Below are positions 11,001 to 23,051 of a stretch of DNA of 64,000 nt, piece by piece. Under the pieces are notes generated by a model. The model saw only the letters and a list, made by a program, of their open reading frames with translations, was not told the origin of the DNA and did not search any database. The translations under genes and the position numbers were made by a program. Source of the DNA: Mayamaea pseudoterrestris (lineage: Eukaryota; Bacillariophyta; Bacillariophyceae; Sellaphorales; Sellaphoraceae). The DNA is taken from positions 434,001 to 498,000 of the forward strand of contig BROI01000009.1 of the NCBI GenBank assembly GCA_027923505.1. Direction: 5' to 3'. Every line of letters starts with the position of its first letter. Position 1 is the first letter of the stretch.

Positions 11001-13137
11001 TTACCAACGCAGACGAGCCATACATCATGAAACCCCGTTGCCCCAGTCTGTAGAGACCACCGTGTTTCGGTCGATTGTTGCCTTTCAGGTGTCCCTTCTC
11101 GCGAACCAAATGCTGCCAAGCTTCCAGTGTAGGCAGCACGCAAATACGCTGCTTCATTCGTGGTAGTCTGGCTACACTCTGCTCGTCTCGACGAGCAGCT
11201 GTACTTTGAAGATGTGTAGCCCGACTCGTCCGATAAGTCGCCATATAAATTCTCCAGTGACTGGCGCTCTGTGCTCCTTTAGCTGTGTCCGCTCGAAATG
11301 CAACAAGAATTCTCTGATCATTGAGTCCGTTTAGTCGTCCATAAGCATGGTCATACTCATCCCCCAAATCTCTTTCAGGGGTCCAACATCCTATACTGCG
11401 CAAGTCTTCTTATTGTGTGCTACCGCTGTGAATTCTGCAATCCCTGTTGGTCTCACAGAGAGCAGTAAACCGTCGACGTGTAAACCTCTTGATAACCAAC
11501 ATGTGGTCGCAACATATACGAGTCGCTCTATACTACCTGTCACTCTTGAAACAGCTTGGACCACAAAGCGGATGCGTCCAAATGCTGCTCCGCGCCATTA
11601 ATAGCCGAAGACTTACTCTAATGGGGCAGCACTTGGCCTCGCAATACTCCTCGTAAATGACTAACGTATTCACGTGCATCGTCTTCTAATTTGGCGTTTT
11701 GGAGAGGCAGCATCCAATCGAGTCTGCCTGCCTCCCAATGCTTATCCAGTGGCCCTGGATTGTCCTCTCGAAGAATGTTTTCAAAATAGAGCGGCAAAGT
11801 AAGATTGAGACGTTCAAACTGGTCTGCGTTGGTCCAAGTGTCCATCTTTTTCAGCACCGCCGATCATCTTATATCCTGAATAACGTGGCAAACCCTTGCT
11901 TCCACCCTTTGCGTCAAGAATGCAAATGGCTGCGGCTGCGATGTCAATCTCGCTGTAAATTTTGCGCTCTCGGCTACCACGATCCCATTGCCACTTCCAT
12001 GATGGAGTTATAGAAAATTTGCAGCCATCTTAAATCAAAGCGAGACGCATGGTTGGCGTTAAGCGAGCCTTTTTGAAAGTGAGGTGAAAGTCTTTACTCA
12101 TAAACGTCTCTGCCTTCCGCACTCGATCCTCCAAACACACCAATATACTAGCAATGGCAATAGCGGATATGTTTCACTGGAAGAGCAAGACACGTCATCT
12201 TCCTTCGGTGGAGCGTCGTCATCCTCGACTGCAAATGGCTTACCCGCGTTAATGCTCGCAGACACCATTTTAAATGACCATTTGGCATCCTGCTTGCAAC
12301 GACTCGCCTCGTTGATGCCTTTTTGACCAGACAAGTATCAATGGAATGGCTGGGAGCACATTGGACGCAGCAGACACGCACCGCTATAGGTCTGTTCCCG
12401 AGGTCGCTTTATTGGAGGCGACTCGCCAACAAAACGTCATACAATTTCTTCATACCTATAATATCTGGCAAGCAGATTTAATAATGCACCCAGAGCTCGA
12501 TGGTGGACGACTGCTGGACTCTTTTCCATTACTTCTTATTGCGTTATTCGCCTGTAGGCATCATTGCAGTGGCTCTGTTGCGCAAGTGTGAGAATAGGCG
12601 CACGACTTCGCCATTCATTTCGGGACAATTGAGCGCATTGTACTCGAATTGGGTGCTTTTCATTCAACAGAAACGCTTTACCGTTCCCATTTACTGGCAT
12701 GCGGAATTATTTGCCGAGCAAAGTTTCAAATAATGTCCTCCGTCAGGCTGGAGCTTTGAGCTTGGTCTTGGTAAAGAAGTAATAGACTACTTCCGTACTG
12801 TTCAACAACTTACCCAGACAGCGATTGCCGCCAGTCGTATTGTATCCTTAACCGTTTCCTTCATTTGCTCGCAACCAGCGCACTGTCGAGCTTGGCTTTA
12901 TGCTGCAACGCCACTCGACCAGAGTACCTTTATCTATCAAAACTCGCTCTGCCTCAAGGAAACTACATTGTACTCATTCAATGTTACGGAAGAGTAGCTC
13001 AACTTAGCAGTCATCTGGATCGCAAGCGAGGATCATTTGTTGTTGATCGCACTCAATGATTGAGCAACACGTGTCACCTCCCTTCGCCCGACGGTTAACT
13101 TGCGCTTGTCGCGGTCCAAGACAAAAGCGCGCAGAGG

Positions 13138-13521
13138 TCAATCTGTTGGCAGTTTCATCCCTCGGTCTAAGCGGGTTAAATAAGACGAGGGGTCCGAGTC
13201 AAACAAGTGATCTGAGATTGCAAGCATCCCCTCCTCCTCAACCTCATCGAGTGTCTTCCATGACTCCGCTCGCTCCAGCTGAAAATGAACAGGCGGCGGA
13301 TTGATGTCATTATTGAAAAAAGAATCACTATCCATATGAGAAATCAATGATTTTTGAGATTCGGACTTTGTCGACAGCCAGGAAAGCGGGAAACTCGTCA
13401 TCGTCAACTTCCTCTCCATGATCGGTATTCTGTTAGCTGCAACATGCGTAAGATTCAGCTTCCGCCTACGCCACATAAGCAGCAAAGAGATTCGGTAGTC
13501 CATCAGGGGCTGGAGGAACAA
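13138..13521 (-). CDS. Doubtful 127-codon ORF, acidic
   Basis: The lower half is acidic and reads like protein (residues around HMDSDSFFNNDINPPP and LDEVEEEGMLAISDHLFD), with a composition unlike the shadow frames nearby. No family is recognised and flanking frames are closed. It may be a fragment of a decayed gene or chance. Confidence 0.25.
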   Translation of the reverse strand: MFLQPLMDYRISLLLMWRRRKLNLTHVAANRIPIMERKLTMTSFPLSWLSTKSESQKSLISHMDSDSFFNNDINPPPVHFQLERAESWKTLDEVEEEGMLAISDHLFDSDPSSYLTRLDRGMKLPTD

Positions 13522-14781
13522 CAGTGAGCATCATCGCGCTGCCTGCTCCGATTTCAACAGGTGTCTATTCGCTGGCAACTGCGAGTGGTCCACGTCAGCC
13601 TCATTCAAGTAAGCTGCGACAAAGTAAGAGCAGCGTCATCCTTTATAGCCCATCAGCTCACGCAAAGTTGTTGCGAATCGTTGGAATGGGTCCTATTCAT
13701 TTACTTCGCATTATGCACATTGACAAGTGAAACCCAACAACCCAGCGAGCAAGATTGATTCATGTACAATCATTTGGTCGTTTCGGCTCCGCCGTGTCAA
13801 ATCCTCATTTCCTGGTGAACTTGCAAGCCTTCTACTACCTCCATTGATACTTGCCAACTGGACCTAATCGGAACGTAACTCGCGACTAGTTTCAAGATAA
13901 AACAATTGTTGCTCCGCTGCGCAAAATGCTTTCGCTGAATAAGATGCACTGGGAACTGATTAAGTTGTGTCAACATCAAGCTCAATGAAACATCATTGCC
14001 GCCACCAATAGTTATTTTCGTTCAAGTCTCTAACTGGCTCAATTACTGCGTGCTGGGTTGCTGGGACACACGTTTCTTCACCCCAGTTCCGTCCGGTCGG
14101 AACTGTGCAAGAATGGCTGTCGCTTGCGCATATATTTGATGGATGATGGTCGGTAACCGAATGCAGTAAATCATTAATGTTGCTAATAGTTTTGGCCATT
14201 ATAAACGGAAAGTCGTTATAAGGTCTCCGTCAACTCGAACTCGAGCGAACCAACAGCTGCACGGGTCGCACGTCGCAGCAGGCCCGATTTTTGCACATAA
14301 TAGTCCTGGCAAGTTCAGTGTCTCGTTAGCGGCAATGCGGATTATGTCAATGTTTCTTCGTATGTGTTGGCTGTGTATGGACCACGTCGTCCAGCGATTG
14401 ATCACGCTTGTCCATGACTTTGTCCGTCCAAGTTTGCTTGCCGCGTGTGCCGGGTACGGTAGGACCATACACAGCTGCGAGCATCCAGCAATTATGAAAT
14501 GGTAATCGTTTGGGAGCAACGAGAGGATGCTACCGGCAGCAGCATAAACAAACTGCACCTCGCTGCCCATATCTTCTTAGTTGCTGTCGGCTGCGGTGTC
14601 GGAATCTCCTATTTAGATAGTGACGTAGTGACGAGAAGCCTGCTGTAGACATGACAGGCACATACCGGTAAACTGTCATGGTATAGAGTGCAAGGTAAAA
14701 ATGATGGAATGGTCAACATCTTATCAGGGTATGGAATTGCAATCGTATGGACCGATGATGTCCATCACCTCGCGATCCAAC

Positions 14782-15066
14782 GAAAACTGCGTGTGCGGCA
14801 ATCGTACGAAATGTTAACCAGTGAAAAATACGTCACAAAGGCAATAATACAAAACAAGGGTCATTGAAAACTGCGTCAATTGGCTATAGTGCGAAACGAG
14901 TGCCAGTGATAAGTACGTCGTAAGGCAATATTACAAAACAAGTGTCAGTGAAAACTGCGGCACAAGGCAATAGTCTGAAACGGATGCCAGTGAAAACTTT
15001 GTCATAAAACAATAGTATGAAACGAGTGCCCGTGAAAACTGCGTCACAAGGCAATAGTAAGAAACC
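14782..15066. repeat. 42-bp minisatellite, about 7 units
   Basis: Units start at 14,782, 14,823, 14,866, 14,908, 14,950, 14,992 and 15,034 (last partial). The consensus begins GAAAACTGCGTCACAAGGCA and ends ATAGTATGAAACGAGTGCCAGT. Units differ from each other by several substitutions, so the array is not newly amplified. Shorter arrays of the same unit lie at 28,299-28,372 and 60,115-60,253, with a single unit near 5,611. Confidence 0.85.
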
Positions 15067-15748
15067 TTTTCCAATTTGTATGTTGCCCCATCATCATCAG
15101 TGAGATCGCATGATGATCCGCAGCGTGGATGTAGATCCGCAACCGGCGGCTTACATCAAAGCTATGAGCTACTCGTACTGGTACGGTTGGAGGCGCATTG
15201 TGTTCCTCTCAATGACGCTGGAAGCTTTGGATACTTTGATAACGATCGGAGCGGCATGAAGTAACCGTTTATTAAAACCAATACGCAAAATTCGAGTCGT
15301 CTGCGTCAGGCCAGTCGACAGTCGGCTGTCGACGGACTTGCATCTTGCATGGACTGCTCAAAGTGAATACTTGAACGCAAAGATGATGTTTGGAGTATAG
15401 ATGAACCATCGAGATTTGAGACTTCTTGCGCATACCACAGAATGAAACTAGCAACTTTGACATGCAAACATGCAGACGGAGACGGTGTGGATTCGATACT
15501 CGACGCGTGGCAGTCGACAGTCGACGATTCTTCATGAAGTAGCGTGCTCACGACCGATACAATAAAATTGTCAACATTCTTGGTCGGCAGATTTGTCGAC
15601 AAGGTGCAAGATCTAGCGTACGACCATTGTTGACACAGTAAGCAAAGCCAAAGCATAATGACATGACTTGCAAGTTACTAATCATTACATAGCGATCCTA
15701 ATTGTTCAATTTAATGACTCACAAGCATAGTCACGTAATAATTCTTTT

Positions 15749-17535
15749 CTATTTGTATACTCGTGGAATGCTATCCAATTCTCCTGGACTTGAGCGAACA
15801 CGCAGCGGAAGATGCTCGCCCGAATCGCCCAGACGAGGCAAGTGTAAATACGCATCCACTCCATGGCCTTCAAGCGACTTCAAGTTCAATTCTCCCCCAA
15901 AATAGCGAGCGTATATGCGAGCAAGGGGCAAGCCAAATCCTCGAATATGCGCGCCGGCAACTTCCTCTGTTCCACCCGATGCCGACGAAAGTGTCACCAC
16001 GACATCTTCGACTGCATCAGTCGAATGTCCAAACTTCCAAATCTTGCCCATGAGTGCTGCGATCAATGAACGAAAGTAAGGATACGCACCGGTGAGTGAG
16101 ACATGCTCTCATTGCCGTCAAATCACTCTACAACAACGACGACACACTATTACGTACACCTCGGGACGCCTCCACCCTTGTCGCAGACCTTGATTGTAAT
16201 GTCTTCCTTGCCCATGACCAGCACGACACGAATGGGAGGTAACATGGGAGCGACTGGATCCCCTAGTCGTTCGTGTCCGCCACTGCTGCTTACCCCATTG
16301 TCTGTTTGGACGAGACAATTCTGCAAGGTGCCTCGTCCATGCGTGCGAACCGTCGCCCGACAAGAATTCATGAGCAGCTCCGCCAACATGTAGTGCAAAT
16401 GATGGGGCACGTAGGTGAATCCAGTGTTGTGCGCCTTTGGTTTTGTAACATGGCGTGACTGCTGCTGCTGCTGCTTTGGTTGAATGCAGTCGACAATGTG
16501 TATGTCCGGGCAGCAACCAAATGCTTGCAGTGTTTGCGCCCTGACTAGCCCCGCCACCTTGCGTGTTTCCTCAACAACATCCACATTGCTTTGAATGCAA
16601 CCAGATATGACTGCTACTCTTGCGTCTTGCTGAGTTGATGCGTTGACGGCCATATTGGACGTCGTAAAAGGGGCCGAAACGCTTTGCGAAAATACGCGCG
16701 AAAGCGATTTGCGATACTCATTTCCACTTCTCGTGGAGGAGACGACATGATGCTCAATCAGGAATCGAAGTCCAACACGCGCCGTAAAGAATCTATAAAG
16801 CGCTTCCTCCAAAATGTCTTGTCGCTCCTGCAAGTCAAGATGATTGTTGCCATGTCCATGCGTTGCCGCCGCTGTCCATTCGCCAACGCCTCGCGCAATT
16901 TGAGTGGGAATCGTTGATCTATCAAGTACAAATGACTGCAGTAGCTGCGTAAATGCATCCTCCTGCGCTGGCGTCTTTGGCGGAGCCATTTCTTGCAGCT
17001 GTTTGATGTATTGGAGATACAAGCGAGCAACTTGGCGGATGGATTCCGCATCCGCCAAGCCCAGCGGGAGGGTCATTAGGTCAACTGCCCGCTGCGCAAG
17101 TCTAATCGCTAGTTCCTTGTGCAGAAATTGAGCATTGTAAAGGCGCTGATCCTGAGATACACTGGAAGCGTACTTGAACATGTCCGCCAAGGAGAGGGGC
17201 GTCGGAGTCTGTGACGCGAGTGCGTGTAACGCGTCTGGGTCCATGTCAAGCTGTTTCAGCACGTCCAAGGGGTACCGAGACTGCGACGAATTGAGGTTAC
17301 TGCTGCTGGCCTCTTGAGCTGCCGCATGCTGTAGAATGGGTTTTACATCAATCGCTGCGGCGCCATGATCTCGTCTCGAATGACAGGATGGAGACCGAAC
17401 AGCTGATGCGATGATTGGCTTCAAGGAAACGGATCGAGATCGACATTGACAGCCGCATGCAGCACCAGGGCTTCGAATTGATACTCCCAGTCGCCAGAGA
17501 CAATTCATTTTACTTTTCGTAACTCGGCAAGCCAT
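15749..17535 (-). CDS. Mitochondrial PDK/BCKDK-type protein kinase
   Basis: Two exons (17,535-16,158 and 16,056-15,749) with a 101-bp intron using donor GTACGT and acceptor CAG give 561 residues. The join yields GGGVPRSLMGKIWKFGHST, the expected family sequence. Proteins of this family phosphorylate and switch off pyruvate or branched-chain ketoacid dehydrogenase in the matrix. Visible parts: a basic presequence (MACRVTKSKMNCLWRLGVSI), the helical regulatory domain (SLADMFKYASS, FLHKELAIRLAQR, GLRFLIEHH), then a GHKL ATPase fold with N-box ELLMNSCRATV (about residue 385), DKGGG (about 453) and the G/F box GFGLPLARIYARYFGG. It is longer than the usual 400-450 because of the long N-terminus and an insert before DKGGG. 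An upstream in-frame ATG at 17,682 was set aside because 17,535 begins the presequence. PDK versus BCKDK cannot be settled by eye. Confidence 0.9.
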
Positions 17536-17832
17536 ATTGGGATGCGTTACTCGCGTCGGCTTTGTGACACCATTGTCGTCGTCGATGGTTATCGAACATT
17601 GCGCGACGTAAGCTGTCTGTCGGAGCGGCAATGAAAATTGGGGTTTCAGCGTTCTCGACTGTGATGTGAGGTGTACCACCAAGAATCAGAGTTTTTGCAC
17701 TGTAATCTATCAATTTTTGGCACTGTGGGCCAGAGTGTGCGGCTTATCATTGTAGTGATTGGATCGACGCAACCTTTCCCACTGTTTTCCTCGCTCCTCG
17801 GCTACAGTCCTTTTGATCCCGGGCGACTCATC
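17536..17832. promoter_or_regulatory. Shared 297-bp head-to-head promoter region
   Basis: The kinase gene starts leftward at 17,535 and the lipase gene rightward at 17,833, so this stretch should carry both promoters. Open frames from both genes extend into it, and the preferred starts avoid overlap. No TATA-like element is convincing. Confidence 0.45.
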
Positions 17833-19620
17833 ATGATACATTGTTGCTGTCAACGATTGATGAAAACGTTTATAATGATGGCGATGGCAATGATACGACT
17901 CGACAGCGTGACGAGAGTTTCCGCGTCGACGGCTCAAGGGACATCGCCAATCGTTCCGACGGCGGCGACGACGACGTCTCGCAAAGCTAAGAAACATACT
18001 CTACAGCAACGTGCTACTCCTAGGACTGCCACTATAACTGATTCTTACAATTCCGATGCCTTTGGGCTGCTTGCACAAGCTCTTCATCCAATCATGCTGG
18101 AGCAGAATCAGCATCAACAAGACGCGTATGAGACCAAGCAGGTCGTTGACGCCTTTAATTCCATTAGTCGCGCCCAGCAGACACTCAAGACGTTGGATGG
18201 CATCTCGCATGAAGCGTACCAACGGACTCATTCAGCGTACCAAGTAGATGAAACTGTCAGAGGAAGAGCCAGACGATCGGCGGCGAGGGCGAGTGCTGCA
18301 GCAGACGCGCTCTTTGCATGCGAACTTTGCGCATTCATTGAAGCAACGGGCAGTCATGAAATGATTCCACCTACGACTGATGCAATTGCATCAATAAAAG
18401 CATGGACAGAGGCTATCATGGAGGGACGAAGACTACTTTATAATGACACGCTGACGATTGACGACGACGACAACAACCAATCACTCACGTTAAAAATACT
18501 CGTTTTGTACGAGCCGAATTACCGAGGAGGTGCAGAAGGTATTCAGGAAGCAGCGCCACAGCATGTCGTCCATGGTGGTCGAGTCTTGGTAATCTTGAGC
18601 GATTCAGCGGCGGATAACCTACAGCAAACTCTTCAATATTTACATAAAGAACCTATTGGAGTCCCAATATCGAAGCCAGCTGCAAGAGTAATTGGAAAAA
18701 ACGAAGAGGAACAGGTAGCACTCCTTCATCCGCTTGTCTATCGAGGTGCTGGACAGGTAGCGGAGTGTCTTGGCCGTTTGCTTCACGAAGTATTACCAGA
18801 CGGCCCATTAAAAGATACGGCTATTCACTTTGTTGGTCGATCCTTGGCTGGCGGGGTCGCAAGTATCGCAGCCATCATTTTCGACGGTGGACTTCCCATG
18901 CCTGCATTAACCGTAAGACCGAAACGGAAGCGACGGAGCAAAACGACCGAGCTGATTGACACAAACGGTGATGCACCACTGCAAACATTGAGCGGAATCG
19001 CTCGGCATAAAACATCGGCCATTGTCTTGGGCGGTCCACCCTGCGTTTCGGCAAATGTTCATACAGAATGCGTTACATCCATTCTATACGGAGACGACAT
19101 TGTTTGCCGCAGCACTAAGCAGTCCTTGGATAGGTTGGCCAAGCGAGTTAGCGCGACGTGTGCGCGGAGCAGCGGTGGATTGTTTGGCCGCCAACTCTCG
19201 CGCATGACAGATACGTTTTCGATAGCGGCAAGCTCGCTCAAAAAGCAACAGAACGCAGTAAAATTTAGCAGCCATGTTTTGAGCATTCCAGGTCGGGCGT
19301 TTCTGGTGCGGCCTCGTCGACTCGAGAATCACTGTTCCATGCATGAGGTCGGTCCCCTTGCAAAGCAGAAGCGAGAGACATTGCGAGCCGCCGTCTTGTG
19401 GCAACTGAATGATGTGTTACTTTCCAAGAGTCTTTGGAAACACCATGAGTTGGAGTCATACATTCATGGACTGGATAGAGTACAGCTACGAGGAGTTCAC
19501 AATCTCCATGATAGTGGCGGAGCTGACGAGGAACAAGTAGTCGAAGTGGAAAGTGAGGCGCAATCGATAGGAGAGCAGTATGACGACTTTGACGATAGTG
19601 GCGATGCAATGGGCGTCTAG
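17833..19620 (+). CDS. Class 3 (fungal-type) lipase / DAG-lipase-like protein
   Basis: From the ATG at 17,833 the product has 595 residues (the frame is open back to 17,671, which would overlap the kinase promoter). The nucleophile elbow is GRSLAGG (Ser about residue 336), inside HFVGRSLAGGVASIAA. About 100 residues on comes VLGGPPCVSANVHTECVTSI followed by LYGDDIVCR, the class 3 lipase strand holding the catalytic Asp. A His candidate lies near the C-terminal SYIHGLD. The N-terminus is Thr/Ala/Lys-rich with a Met/Cys hydrophobic patch that might target it. A basic insert (RPKRKRRSK) separates the elbow from the Asp strand, and the tail is acidic (DDFDDSGD). It is expected to hydrolyse acylglycerols or membrane lipids; the substrate is unknown. 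Confidence 0.82.
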   Translation: MIHCCCQRLMKTFIMMAMAMIRLDSVTRVSASTAQGTSPIVPTAATTTSRKAKKHTLQQRATPRTATITDSYNSDAFGLLAQALHPIMLEQNQHQQDAYETKQVVDAFNSISRAQQTLKTLDGISHEAYQRTHSAYQVDETVRGRARRSAARASAAADALFACELCAFIEATGSHEMIPPTTDAIASIKAWTEAIMEGRRLLYNDTLTIDDDDNNQSLTLKILVLYEPNYRGGAEGIQEAAPQHVVHGGRVLVILSDSAADNLQQTLQYLHKEPIGVPISKPAARVIGKNEEEQVALLHPLVYRGAGQVAECLGRLLHEVLPDGPLKDTAIHFVGRSLAGGVASIAAIIFDGGLPMPALTVRPKRKRRSKTTELIDTNGDAPLQTLSGIARHKTSAIVLGGPPCVSANVHTECVTSILYGDDIVCRSTKQSLDRLAKRVSATCARSSGGLFGRQLSRMTDTFSIAASSLKKQQNAVKFSSHVLSIPGRAFLVRPRRLENHCSMHEVGPLAKQKRETLRAAVLWQLNDVLLSKSLWKHHELESYIHGLDRVQLRGVHNLHDSGGADEEQVVEVESEAQSIGEQYDDFDDSGDAMGV

Positions 19621-19765
19621 CGGGTAAAGGAGACGATGACGAATGAGATTACGGTGAGGAAGTTTGAATGAAATATGAAACGGCAGTCTAACTGCAGTGA
19701 AGAAAATTGCTACTGTGATAACCTTCATCTGGCCAAAGGGTTTGCTGTTTAATCATAAATCTGAA

Positions 19766-19807
19766 GTGCGTTTAGCCGGAGCAAGAGTGCATTTAGCCGG
19801 AGCAAGA
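19766..19807. repeat. 21-bp direct tandem duplication
   Basis: Two adjacent copies of a 21-bp unit with core TTTAGCCGGAGCAAGA, differing at one base, 146 bp after the lipase stop codon. This is probably replication slippage. Confidence 0.7.
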
Positions 19808-20929
19808 GTGCTGAAATGGTGAGCCAGGACCACTTGAATTGTTGTAAATTGACGAATAGCGGCATGTCCTATAGTAGAATAACTTTACGTAATTTATTCG
19901 GTTAAATCGCATGTCGTTAGTTCGTGAATCGACCATAGTGCGCAGCGTTAATAGTAAGCATTGTCAATCTGCTGCGCCAAGCACATGCACCGCAGCTAGC
20001 GATAACTTTTGCTCATGGCCTTTATTACCGATGCTTGTCGGTTCGTTTGTTTGATAAGCCTTATTGTCGGGCTCTCACCAGGCCAACCAGTGAAAGAAAT
20101 TTTGTTTACATAGCATTAGGTCGAATGGCATCGAGAAGGTCGTCGGTCGTAATTGCTTTAATGAGGAGTATTTTCAAGCAATCCATGTGCACATGTACGC
20201 AAACAGCGAGAACTTATATTTTATCCGCTTTGAAATACGCTACTGCTGAGTACGCGTATCATAGTACCCGGCTCGTACATGTGGGCAAACAAAATAGGCG
20301 ATATATCATTGCAGCAGTGACCAAAGACGAGCGTGTGTGTAGGTTTGATGTGCCTTGCTTTACAAGAACGGCCATTGTATGCTCATTATGTGTGTTCCGG
20401 CGACCTATCATGGCTATTGTAGCCGCAAATCATTGGTCGACGGAACGGCGCGGCAGACCGACGGCGCCGGTGGCGATAGAGAGGTCATGCAATGGAAAGC
20501 GCAGACCTTGAATTAAGAGTCTTGTCTTGCGGCGGCCAGAAATACAGTGTAAAACCCTGTCGTGACCAACCTGATGAGATGCTCGATGAATTCATTGCAT
20601 CCGAATCATTCTGTCGAGTCTGCGTCCCTAGGAAGGACTTGGCGAACTTCCTAAAACTTGACAGATCCAATTTGAGACTGGCGTAGTGCGCTTAAATGCA
20701 TCTTCGTTCTTAGTGAGCGGCACGTTGTAAATGTCAGCTTAGTTCACCAAGTAGTCGTTGCCGTCGCTGTAGATTGATATCTCGACCCATAGGTTGTCGC
20801 CCCAGTGAAACAGCAATACATAGCGTGAAAGCGCGCGGAAGTGTGACTACTGCTTGGACGGTCTGGTCTCTTTGACGCTGCAAGAGACGCTCGGTCAACA
20901 ATTATGTCAAATAGAGTACGCAATGTAAC

Positions 20930-21690
20930 GGTAGTCACTAATGGAGCAGTCTATGCACCAGGAACCTTTGCCGCTTTTGTAGAAAGGATGTTATTTGTTG
21001 TTATCGAGCCATCCTGGTTGCAAGCGCACCGATTGCAGCCACCACTTTGGATAAGCCATATTGAAGCTGCAGAAATTCGTTTACAAAGCAAGCAACAAGC
21101 GAATGTACCACTATAAGCGCCAGGCACCGTTGCCGCTATATATAAAGGATAAGACGGGGTTGTTGATTGTTGTTGTTATTGAGTTCTCTCCTAGTTGCCA
21201 CCGAAAAGTCAAGGCGTTGCAAGGGGAGCAGTCTACCACAAAAGCCGCGGCAAGCAAATGCTCTATGGAACGGGTGTTGGTTGTGATATTAGAGCCATCC
21301 TGGTTGCAAGCGAATCCTCACGGTGCGGCAGTGGGAACAATATCCAACTCCAAGCTGCAGAATATTTGTTTAAAATCAAGCGGCAAGCAAATGGACCACT
21401 ATAGTGCCAGGAACCATTGTCACTATTACATAAAAGATTGGACGCGTGTCGATTATTATATTTGAGCCATCCTGGTTACAAGCGAAACGTCAAGGCGTTG
21501 CAATGGGAGCTGTGTACCACTCCAAGCTTCATACTTTTCGTGAAGCAAACAACAAGCAAATGGACTACTATAAATGCCAGCAACCCATGCCGCTCACATA
21601 AAAGGATGGAACATGTGTTGATTGTTATATGTGAGCCATCCTGGTTTCAAGCGAAACGTCAAGGCGTTGCAATGGGGCTGCGGAATCTAT
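20930..21690 (+). repeat. Tandem repeat, ~170-bp period, about 4.5 diverged units
   Basis: The marker GAGCCATCCTGGTTGCAAGC recurs at 21,006, 21,292, 21,464 and 21,633, with a weaker form at 21,181. A second marker, CAAGGCGTTGCAATGGGG, falls at matching places in the later units. Spacings are about 175, 111, 172 and 169 bp, so one unit is shortened. Each unit also carries a GGCAAGCAAATG-like segment and CATAAAAGGAT. Some plus-strand frames repeat EPSWLQA, but stops interrupt them, so it is read as satellite-like, not protein. Confidence 0.8.
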
Positions 21691-23051
21691 GATCGACATC
21701 TTTGTTCGCTCCTTCGCCATTGCATTCACCGCAGCCGCCGCCTGCTCCAAGCGCTAATACAGTAGTTGGTCGCGTGCGTCTCTGGCAGGGCCGCAGCGGA
21801 AACGGCTCATCGGCCGGCATCCAACTCGACGCGCACAGCAAACATCTCCACTTGGCCATAATGGAGCTCGATGACGACGACAACGACTGTATCATTTTGA
21901 TTTGCCCGTACGGCACGTTAGTGAAGCGGATACGCCCTTGAGTGGATGCTACAGCCTGGGTGGTTCAAACTGTGTCATGCCGCTGCTCCTTGAACGAGGA
22001 GATAAAACAATACTCGAACATGATGTAGATTGCCGCTTTTGATTCATTCTTGCCATTGATCAAGACGTTGATGCGTTTCAAGCTGCGATTGGCCATGTTC
22101 ATTGTTTATTGTCATGTTGTTCCCGCAAAGCCTCCTTTGCCACCGCCTGCTCCTCCGGCGAATCCACTCGTGAATTCTGCTGTCACGTCGGTATCATCTC
22201 TTGCTCTTGCAGCTGCTGCTGCTGCACCTGTTCAGCAGCATCTCGCTTAGTAGCTTCTCGATCTGCAGCTTCTTCTGCTTGTCGTTGTCGTTCACGCTGT
22301 CGTTGCAAATACGCGACGCGAAGCTGCTTGTATTGTATACCATGCATGCGGTTCGCGCAGTGCGTCGCAGCATCGCTACTGATGTTGCCCATCCACCCAG
22401 AGTCGCACAGCAAGCAGCCACCCAACGCAGCGTCTTGGCGACATGATCGTAAATGCGCTCGGACTATGGAACCTGCTCCTGCTGATAGCTGATAGTCCAG
22501 TCGGGAGTGGAGAGGCGTCTGCTGCAGCCATGAGTTGAGGTAACGGCGGCGAGTCGTTCATAATAATGGCGGCGGCTGCGGCTGCGTCGTCTCGTCCTGC
22601 TGCTGCGTCTTGTCATGCTCGATCAATGATGGTAAATTTCACCTCTGTCGTCGTCGTTGCTGCTGCCTTATCTGTATTGCCTACGATATTCACGTCGCCG
22701 CCATGCTCCAAATGGTACGCCCGCATCAAGAATCCATATCGGTTGTTACGCTTTGCGATTTCATATGCTTCTGCAGTAGCGCTAAATCCAATATATGCAT
22801 TGGGCATAGTTGATATTAAAAGGTCGACGGTCGACGTCGACGACGAAACGACAACGTACGGAGCGTCGCTAGCCAAGGGACTTGCGGGCGGAGGAACCGA
22901 CAGCCAGAAGGAATAAACGAATGATGCGGCTGCGTCGTTGTGGTCATTGCCGCTCCAATTGTAATTCGACGGTGTACCAATAATGATATCACGAATCCTC
23001 GCTCCCTTCCATGGTCATGCATGCTATGCTGTGACCGTGACGGAACTTGAT

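Larger units (their letters stand above)
7829..14781. other. Gene-poor interval of 7 kb with decayed-looking stretches
   Basis: No frame carries a recognisable domain. Gln/Ser/Ala-rich frames around 8,295-8,766 and mid-length frames on both strands around 10,024-10,434 (minus), 10,510-10,860 (plus), 10,912-11,403 (minus), 12,500-12,733 (plus) and 14,199-14,570 (minus) look like remnants of coding sequence broken into pieces, but none could be assigned. The first few hundred bases must include the FCP promoter. Confidence 0.45.

Noticed and set aside
14782-15066. CRISPR-like array
   Set aside because: Units are contiguous, diverged and have no unique spacers; the genome is eukaryotic. It is a minisatellite.
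20035-20511. 158-codon plus frame
   Set aside because: Composition is that of random sequence, with no domain or conserved pattern and no clear promoter or splice context.
22566-22916. 116-codon plus frame with a hydrophobic stretch
   Set aside because: The opposite strand reads at least as protein-like, and neither can be assigned.
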